64,000 nt of DNA from assembly GCA_033060915.1 (NCBI GenBank), contig CM065389.1, positions 10,570,001 through 10,634,000 on the forward strand, read 5' to 3'. The translations under genes and the position numbers were made by a program. The notes beneath the pieces were generated by a model, which ran no database searches, was not told the origin of the DNA, and was given only the letters and a program-made list of their open reading frames with translations. This document shows positions 56,534-64,000 of this stretch, in pieces (positions within the stretch are counted from its first letter, which is position 1; the number at the start of each line of letters is the position of its first letter). This stretch comes from Euryodendron excelsum (taxonomy: Eukaryota; Streptophyta; Magnoliopsida; Ericales; Pentaphylacaceae).

Positions 56534-57808
56534 TGTCGCGCCCCGATTTTTTGGGTCTAAGGTCCTTTCGGCTAGGAGACAAAAACACAGAACTCTGTCA
56601 CTAGAACTCATCCTTCTAGAAGGACAAGTGCGACTAGGTTTGAATTAAAAATTGGTTTGATTAAGGGCTTTTTAGAAAAATAGGAGTCGCCACCTAACTT
56701 GATTAAGGTGAGTTAGGGCACCTAAAACTAAGTATTAATCCAAAGATTAAACTTAGGATTTTTGGAAAAGATTTTGAAAACTCCATCAAGAGAGGGTTTT
56801 TAAGAAAATGGGTTGTTTGGCACCCTTTGAAAAGATTTAAGCCGTTTTGGAAAATAACTCCATTTTGGTCTTTCAAAAACAGAAATCGATGGTCTGGGGG
56901 TTGGTTACATGGAGAGAAGATATTCTAAGATTATCACCCTACCCTGCCCTTTTGGTACCTACATGTCTAATCACCCTTTTGTTCACTCACTAGAATAATC
57001 GGTTACCATTGTCCACTTAATGTCCACTTTAGAATTTTGAAAAAGAGGTTTAGCCATCACTTTTCGGATGAATGATGCATGATGCAAATGTTTGAAAACA
57101 TGGGAGTTCGAAAGGGTTTGAGATAGAAATTTTGAATTGATAAAAACTTTTGAAAAAGGGACTGGAGTTGAAATGGAAGTTATAACCGCACCATTTTAGG
57201 TTGCCTACGTATCTCATTTGGTGAGAATCAGGTCATTCGTAGTTCGGGCAAGAACTTGACGAAAAATAGGAGCATTAAGGCCTTTGGAATGTTTTGAAGA
57301 CACATTGAAGTCTTTGGAAAATTTGAAGACACTTTGTGGTCTTTGAAAAAAGAAAACTTGAAAGTTTTGATTTGAAATCGGGTAGCGGAGTGTTTAGAGA
57401 TGGGACCTTGAAATCTTGAAAGGGGATTTTGAAGTTTTTTTAAATGCTCTCGGAACAGCTGTAAGCGAGTTTTGGAAAGGTTTTGTAGTCATGCTTTGAA
57501 AACCTTGGAGGTATGATTTTGGAAGTGTTTTAGTAAATAAATCTTCGAAAAGTTTTTTAAAGTGATTTTTGAAAACGCTTAGGACTTTGGAACCCTAATA
57601 TGGACAACCTTGGAGGTTGTTCTTGATATATCACATTCCCTTGGAATCCCTAACCAAGAGAAGGAAAGGGACACCTTAGGGTTAGGAATTCTTAAAGGCA
57701 TTTTTAAATATGGAGTGTAGGAGGTTTTGGAAGAATGGGTCATGAAAATAGTTTTAAATAGGGAGAATCTTGAAAAGAGGTCCATGAGTTGGAACCTTGA
57801 AGTATACT

Positions 57809-57992
57809 AACCTAAGTTGGGTTAGTCTAAGGTTAGGGGTGACCTAAGGTTAACTAACTCGGATTAGGTTAACCTAGGGTTAAAGTGACTTAGGGTTAAC
57901 TAACTATGGGTTTGGTTAACCTAGGGTTGGACAACTAGGGTCAAGTTAACCTAATGTTGAATAACTAGGGTTAAGTTAACCTAGGATTAGGT
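57809..57992 (-). repeat. ggttaacctaggg minisatellite in copy 3
   Basis: Degenerate units such as ctagggttgg/ggttaacctaggg, fewer than in copy 2. Confidence 0.75.
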
Positions 57993-59753
57993 TGAAAATT
58001 GGTTTTGAAATGTGGTTTAATGCCCTTTTTGGAAAGAACTTTGAAAAACAATTCATGTTATGCAAAGGACTTTGGTAATCATCATTTTTGAAAATCATTT
58101 CCATGAAAATTTAACTATAGCCAAGAGTATGACTTATATGGTTGATGTTTAGAGACCATTCCAAAAAAAGTTTCCTTATAACCATTATAATTATTGTCTT
58201 GACAAGAGTATGGGGGTTCAAGAATCAATTATGGTGATGACAACTTTTGAAAAATCATAGTTAATTTAAAGATGGAGATCATGAATTTTTTTTGACAACC
58301 ATTTTTGGGAAAAGGATTTTGAGAACCATTTTTCGAAAGGAATTATTCTAATAAGTTAGGGTTCCTATGACCAATATAAAAGGGAGACCACTTAAGAGAG
58401 GGTTCCATGGGCCATTCCAACTACTAAACTTGAGAGAATAACAACCCTAAGGATCAAAGAGTTAGAAAATTATTTTCGTGCAAGAAAAAGAGAAGTGAAC
58501 CATTATAGCAATTTAAGGGCTCATATGGCCAATATAAAAGGGACACCACTCAAGAGAGGGTTCCATGGGGCCATTCCAACCACCAAATTTGAGAGAATAA
58601 AATCCTTAGGGATTAGAGAGCTTGAAATCCATTTTTATGCAAGTTGGAATGCAAAGATGCCAAGGGGCGAGCTAGGGGGTTAGTGGGAGACTTTCTAAGG
58701 CATGATTTCTAAGGTCTCACCCTAAACTTTAAGGAGCCAACTCTTGGAACCATTTTGAGAAGAATATTGAACTTTGACAATAACATGGAAATAAGAGTAA
58801 TGCAAGCTTTGTAGCACATGGTTAGAAACATGAAAATGAAGCCAAGCACATAAGACATGATCAAGTTAGCAAAATGCAAAGGGTTATGAATACATAGAAA
58901 GCTTTTAGGTTTCACCACATCAACAAGGGGCTCCTAAGCCATACTAATTTAAAGTAGGCTAGTGAGAGATCCCCCTACATGGTGGCTCCCACTAGCTTTC
59001 CTCTAGGCATGAACTAAGAGCTCTCTTGGCTCAAGCATGCAAGAAGGGGGGTTAAGATGGGGATTAAAATAGAGAATAGCCTAAGTAAGCTAGGAGGGAG
59101 AAGAGAAGAGTGGGGGAAGACAAAAATGTAAAAGAAATACCACCTTTAGCCTTCAACACACTTGTAATCCTCTATGGATGTCTTGACTTGAACTTGGATG
59201 GCTTCAAGTAGGCTTAAGGGGTTGGAAGAAAGGTTTTAATGGTGCATAGGGCTATGTAGGTGAAGTGTATGGGCTAGAAGGAGGTAGAATCTAGCCTAAG
59301 TATTGGAGGAGTAGAATATATGTAGAGATTCGAGATTCTGTAGTGATTTCAGCAGAGCTTCGCATCAATTTTTGGTTTGGGAATATGCAGAGGGGAGGCC
59401 TGTATTTATAAGCAAAATTTTGGACACTGGCGCATGTGTTACATGCGTTGGTACTGTTCCATAGAATGAAGGCCACGTGGCATTCCCTATGCTGGCTAAA
59501 TCTGAATGACTAAGCAAAGTTTGATCAATCTGATCAAAATTTGGGCGCATGTATCATATGCTTCGCCGTCGGGAGTGTTAGTTTAAACTTTACCACAATA
59601 ATTGAGCCAATCGGGAAGGTTTCGGAGGAAGTAGTTACATCCACGGTGTTCTCCTAAGGTTTCTCATGAACTTTTAAGTTTTCAAAAATTTTAAACATTG
59701 TTCAAAAGTGTGAGATATTGTCTCAGGAAGTGTGCATGAAATCACATTTCTGC

Positions 59754-60192
59754 GGAGCGTCTATGATATGCTCCACGAGAGTTCAAAAGTAGCTATTTTT
59801 GTGTCGTGTGATCAAGACCTTCAAGAATCGATCTCTCCAATCAGACCGTATTGATGGAAAGTACTCTAGAAATACTTTCAGGAATTCTCTAATTTACGCA
59901 TTTCTCAAGTCATTTGACAATGTGTTATAACCAGAGAATTGGAAAAAAAAAATCAACCTTGGCGGAACGTTTATGAGACGCTCCAAGGGTTGTTGAAAGG
60001 AGCAGTTTTCGAGCCACGTGATGAAGAACTTTGGGAAGCGATCTCTCCGATTGAGCTGTATCAATGGAAAGACCTATGAACAAGCTTTCAAGAATTTCCC
60101 AGTTTACGCATTTCTTAAGTCATTTGACAGTGCATAATAACCAAGGAATCGGGGGAAAAAACAATCTTGGCGGAGCATCTACGAGACGCTCC
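59754..60192 (-). repeat. 208-bp tandem repeat with stem-loop motif, copy 3
   Basis: Palindromic cores start at 59754, 59964 and 60172, spacing 210 and 208 bases. Confidence 0.85.
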
Positions 60193-60803
60193 AGGGGGCT
60201 TTCGTTGAGTCGGGAGTGTTTAGTGTCGTAAGGTCCTCCTTTGGTTAAATAGGGGTGTATGACAAGACCCGTCGTTTAATATTCTAGGATCGGTGTTGTT
60301 TCGGGGCACGTTTGGGTTGCCAGGGGCAAAATGGTCATTTTGACTGAGTTTGGTTAAAAAAGGTTAAGAATGGATTGGAGTGTTTATGTTAAGCGTGCTG
60401 GGTCATTCAGGGATGATCCCGGAAAAGTCTTTCATTGTTCGGTAGGATTTGTGCAGTGTTGGGGTGTTTAGGGATAAAACAGTCATTTTGTCGGAGTTAG
60501 TCGAAATGGGATCGAAATTGGACAAAATGGCGTGCGGAGTACACCTAACTGCTTAGTAACACTTTGAAAAGGTGGACTTACTGTTTTGAGGGATTTTGAA
60601 CTTTCTCAAAACGTGCCTGGAAGCCCAAGGGGCAGGTTTGGTTATTAGGCCTCTATTGGGTCCAGCGGGCCCGAGAAGTAGTTGACTAATTGGATAAAGG
60701 TTTGAAAGTTGATTTGGGCTTGAATGTACTTACGGAGTTTTAAAAGGGAGTTCGGTCAAGTCGGAGATTGCCGAGCGGGCAAAAATGGAGTGCTTATAAC
60801 GGG

Positions 60804-62173
60804 CGAGTATGAAGAAACCTTTTAATAGCTAAAACAGTACTTGGGCTTAGTCCCCCTGCTGAGCCGAACGGTCACAGGGGAGGAGCTCTATCTCTACTTG
60901 GCCGTTTTGGCAACGGTAGTGAACTTAGCCCTTGTGCAAGAGAGTGAAGGAGTCCAAAAGCCAGTGTACTACATGAGTAGAGCGCTTAAGGGAGTTGAGA
61001 AAAGATACTCGAAGATAGAGTTGCTAGCCTTCGCTCTGGTGAACTCAGCACGGAGGCTCCGACCGTACTTCCAAGCTCAGACGATCGTGGTCCTAATAGA
61101 TCAGCCTATTAAGAAAGTACTACACAAGCCTAAAACCTCTAGTCGACTCATAAAATGGTCAGTGAAGCTTAGCCAGTTCGACATTCAGTACAGACTAAGG
61201 ACAGCCGTTAAAGGGCAGGCAGTAGTAGATTTCATTGCAGAATTTACTACCCACCCAAACACCCTACTCGACATGGAGGACGCAAAGAATAGCTAGGTAT
61301 TGAATGTTGATTGATCCTCCACCGAACAGTCAAGTGGGGCATGCGTGGTTCTTGTCATTTCAGATGGCTAGAAAGTGGAGTACGCTCTCCGGTTCAAATT
61401 CCCTTCAAATTGCTCGGCGCATAGGGGAAGAGCAGGTAACTGTCATGGGAGATTTCGCAACTGGTGATAGAGTAGGTCCAGGGGGAATATAAAGCCAGAG
61501 GAGAGAAGATGAAGGAGTACTGCCAGATGGCCAGAGACTTGGTTAGAAAGTTTTCAAAAGTAGTACTGCAAAGGGTCTCCCGATTGGAGAACGAAGAAGC
61601 AGATAGGTTGGTAAAAATAGCATATTCAGAGCAGTTTGATCTCGAGGTACCCTTGGAAACTCTTGATTCATCGAGCATTCAAACCCTAGAAGTCAACGTG
61701 CTGGAAACGGAAGCCTCATGGGCTAAACCAATTAGAGACTACCTAGAACACAACACCCTCCCAAAAGACAAGCTAGAGGTAAGGAGGATCAAATCTAGGG
61801 CCAGCCGCTATGTGATATTCGACGGCGTCCTATACAAATGAGGGCATACTACCCCCCTTCTTAGATGTACTACAAAAGAAGAAGCCATCTACGTTATGAA
61901 GGAGGTCCACGAAGGCATTTGCGGCAACTATTCTGGAGGACGGTCCTTGGCTATCAAAGTCCTCAAAACAGCATACTAGCCAACCATGAGTAAGGACTCC
62001 TAAGAGTTCGTGAAAAGTGTGACAAGTGCCAACGGTTTGCCAACATTCCAAGATAGTTGGTGCAAGAGCTAACTCCCATCCAAAGTTCGTGGCCCTTCGC
62101 CCTGTGGGGAATAGGTATTATGGGCCCATTGCCCCTAGGTAGAGGGCAAAACAAGTTTGCTGTGGTAGCCTGA
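60804..62173 (+). pseudogene. second Gypsy pol, RNase H and start of integrase
   Basis: Open part 60841-61296 is RNase H: YLYLAVLATVVNLALV, PVYYMSRALKGVEKRY, and the QAVVDFIAEF end. The archaeal-type RNase H follows in pieces (LNVD near 61303 and a frame break after 61400). After 61509 the spacer reaches YVIFDGVLYK. The integrase zinc part shows EVHEGICGN and, in another frame, CDKCQRFAN-like text near 62020. It is cut at 62173 by the last unit, just after a WPFALWGI-type block. Confidence 0.8.
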
Positions 62174-64000
62174 TGTAGCGAGACTTACAATAACGAGATA
62201 ATCAACCGTAACCCGTTGATTCACCACGAATACCGGATTAAAATTCTTCCTCTAACCTGTTAATTTACCACGAATACTAGGCTCAAAGGCATCAAACGGT
62301 CGTTCATTCACAAAAATACCAAACGAATGGAAAAGGTACAGAAATCGCACGTAAGTTAAATTAATCTCAAAAACTGTCGAACAAAATCTTAAACAAGAGT
62401 ATAAATATGCAGCACGAAACCCTAGAGCCCGGGACAAACCAGGTTAATAGAAAAACTGACGAAAACTCAAAAAAAATAAGCCCAAAACACAAAATGGGCT
62501 AAAAAACATACTTAGAGGTATTATTCAGGTTTTCCTAGGCTGAAAATTTTTAGAAAGTTTAGATTTTAGGAAAATTCAAAGTTCAAGTTTTAGAAATTCT
62601 TGAAATTAGGAAAGGTTTGAGTTTAAAAAAGATTTGAAGATTTAGATTTGAAAAGTTAAGATTTGGAAAGGGATGGAATTAAGAGAGGTTGGAATTAGGA
62701 AAGATTTGGAAGTTTAAAATTTAGGAAAACTTAAGGTTTAGGAAAGTATGAGATTAGAAAGGAATGGATTAGGAAATGTTTAGACTAGGAAGAATTGAGA
62801 TTCCTATTTCATAAAACAAAGAATTGAATTTTGTTTCTAAAAAGAGGTATTTTGATTTTGTTTCCAAAAACAGAGGATTTGATTTGGCATGGAATTAGAA
62901 AGATGAAATTTTTGGAAATCCTAGATTTTGAAGATTATAGTTTTGATGTAGAAAAATAGGTTTTGAAAATATATGGTTTTGATGTTTTGGAAACCTAGGT
63001 TTTGAGGCCAAAATAGGGAATTGGAAATCATGTTTTTAGGAAGAAAAATTAGGATTTCCTAATTGTTGGCTCTAGGGCTTGACTTGGACTCCAAGAAAAG
63101 AGATTTTGAAAAGTGAGTTTTTGGAAGAAGATTTTTGGAAAGAGATTTAGAAAAAGAGTTTTTAGAAAGGGATTTTGAAAAGAGCTTTTTTTTTTTTTAA
63201 AGGTGTTTAAAAAGAGTTTTGGAAAATAGATTTTTAAAGGAAGCTTTTAGAAAATAATTTTGACAAGGAATTTTGAAAAGGAGATTGAAGAGAGTTTTTA
63301 GAAAGTATGTTGGAAAAGAGATTTTTAGGAGGAGAGATTTGAAAAGAGAGTTTTTAGAAAGTCTATAAAAATATCTCACTTTCTTAAAGCAATTCTAACC
63401 ATAAGAAGGTTAGAAGCACTTTAAGACAGTGATTTTGAAAACAACAATGATTTGAAAACATAAACCATATTTGTTACTTTAAATGTAACACTTTCCTAAA
63501 TCAACCCTAGCTATGGAAAGGCTAGTATCACCTTAGGATTGTGATTTTGAAAACAAGTTTTGAAAAGGAAGATTTTGATGCAAGTTTGAAAACAATTTGA
63601 ATACAAGCTTTTGAAAACAAGTTTAAAAACAAATTTTAGAGAGATGCAAGATCATGATATATACAATGCAAGTTGGGGTGGTGAACATACAAGGTTTAGG
63701 CTTCACCACATAATCAAGGGGGCCGAACTTATGTAGTCTCTGGTTAGACTAAGAGAAAACCCCCGACACGGTGATCTTCACTAGCCTAATCCTACACATG
63801 GACCGGAAAGTCCTTTATTTCAAGTATGCAAGAAGGGTTGGGGGGGGGGGAAGAAGATAGGGGATTAAAATAGAAGAAAACCCCAGTGGGTTTGGAGGAA
63901 GAAAAGAGAGGGGAGAAGATGAGTAAACTTAAATAGAGAGCTTATCTTGTGTCTTTTTATTTTTCTTGCTTTTCTTGCTTTGCTTTACGTTGGTCCTCGT
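62174..64000. mobile_element. start of a further, related large LTR-like unit
   Basis: Begins tgtagcgagact in the middle of integrase, with candidate target text cctga at 62169-62173. Its interior from 63680 (ggcttcaccacataatcaag, agtatgcaagaaggg, ggggattaaaatagaa) parallels 58905-59075 of copy 3 and 37330-37470 of copy 1 in the same order. The left 300 bases are unlike theirs. So it is a diverged member, cut by the window end. A purine-rich, C-poor stretch fills 62520-63660. Confidence 0.6.

Larger units (their letters stand above)
56534..60798 (-). mobile_element. large gene-free TG...CA unit, probable giant solo LTR, copy 3
   Basis: 4265 bp, starts tgtcgcgccccg, ends gtgcttata. Flanks acagg (56529-56533) and acggg (60799-60803) differ by one base, as does the final aca to ata; both fit a later transition. 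The gene text FQWT rejoins to GEYEETF across it. The TATAAATA box is on the minus strand at 59403-59410, so it is taken as minus. There is no protein domain. Confidence 0.78.
48045..64000 (+). mobile_element. second Tat-type Gypsy, 5' LTR to integrase, interrupted and cut by window end
   Basis: Left LTR 48045-48759, primer site, gag, protease, reverse transcriptase and RNase H, and the start of integrase are present in order. Three foreign units (49379-53877, 56534-60798 and 62174 onward) split it, and the flanking codons rejoin in frame when the units are removed. Many stops and frame breaks show that it is older than the first Gypsy. The 3' half lies beyond the window. Confidence 0.85.

Overview
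The window is nuclear DNA of a flowering plant, most likely a eudicot. It is AT-rich, has GT-AG introns and many simple repeats, and carries plant-specific families: a GPI-anchored lipid-transfer protein, a group 1 SULTR sulfate transporter and a NAC relic. Copia and Tat-type Gypsy retrotransposons with tRNA-type primer sites fill much of it. The species cannot be fixed by reading alone.

Layout. Positions 1-440 hold a decayed Copia RNase H tail. Two genes appear intact. One is a three-exon lipid-transfer protein gene (2227-3474, +). The other is a thirteen-exon high-affinity sulfate transporter gene (12851-16379, -), whose exons all join in frame to 658 residues. Between them lie a NAC pseudogene with a stop at a conserved Trp (about 5230-5646, -), a hAT-type MITE with a perfect 8-bp target duplication (7270-7636), a Mutator-like MITE (8071-8604) and a pseudogene related to the alpha subunit of coatomer that keeps an intron (9294-10272, +).

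From about 20.9 kb the window is dominated by nested LTR retrotransposons. A Copia element (20957-41124) was invaded by a 4.5-kb TG...CA unit with no genes (24932-39577). That unit was in turn invaded by a 10.1-kb Tat-type Gypsy (27242-37343) with nearly identical LTRs. Each of the two inner insertions has a perfect 5-bp target duplication. A second Tat-type Gypsy starts at 48045 and runs off the window. It is interrupted by two more of the 4.3-4.5-kb units (49379-53877 and 56534-60798) and by the start of a related one (62174 to the end).

The two most interesting items are these. First, an antisense gene inside the young Gypsy (34158-36381, -) has its own TATA box, a long open exon and a 79-bp intron that keeps frame. 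Second, the large gene-free units look like solo copies of a very long LTR; they share a conserved TATAAATA box, a 208-bp tandem repeat with a stem-loop motif, and a minisatellite. Between the two retroelement clusters (41125-48044) I found no gene, only short repeats, a 661-bp tandem duplication, a fold-back element and a probable tRNA-derived SINE.
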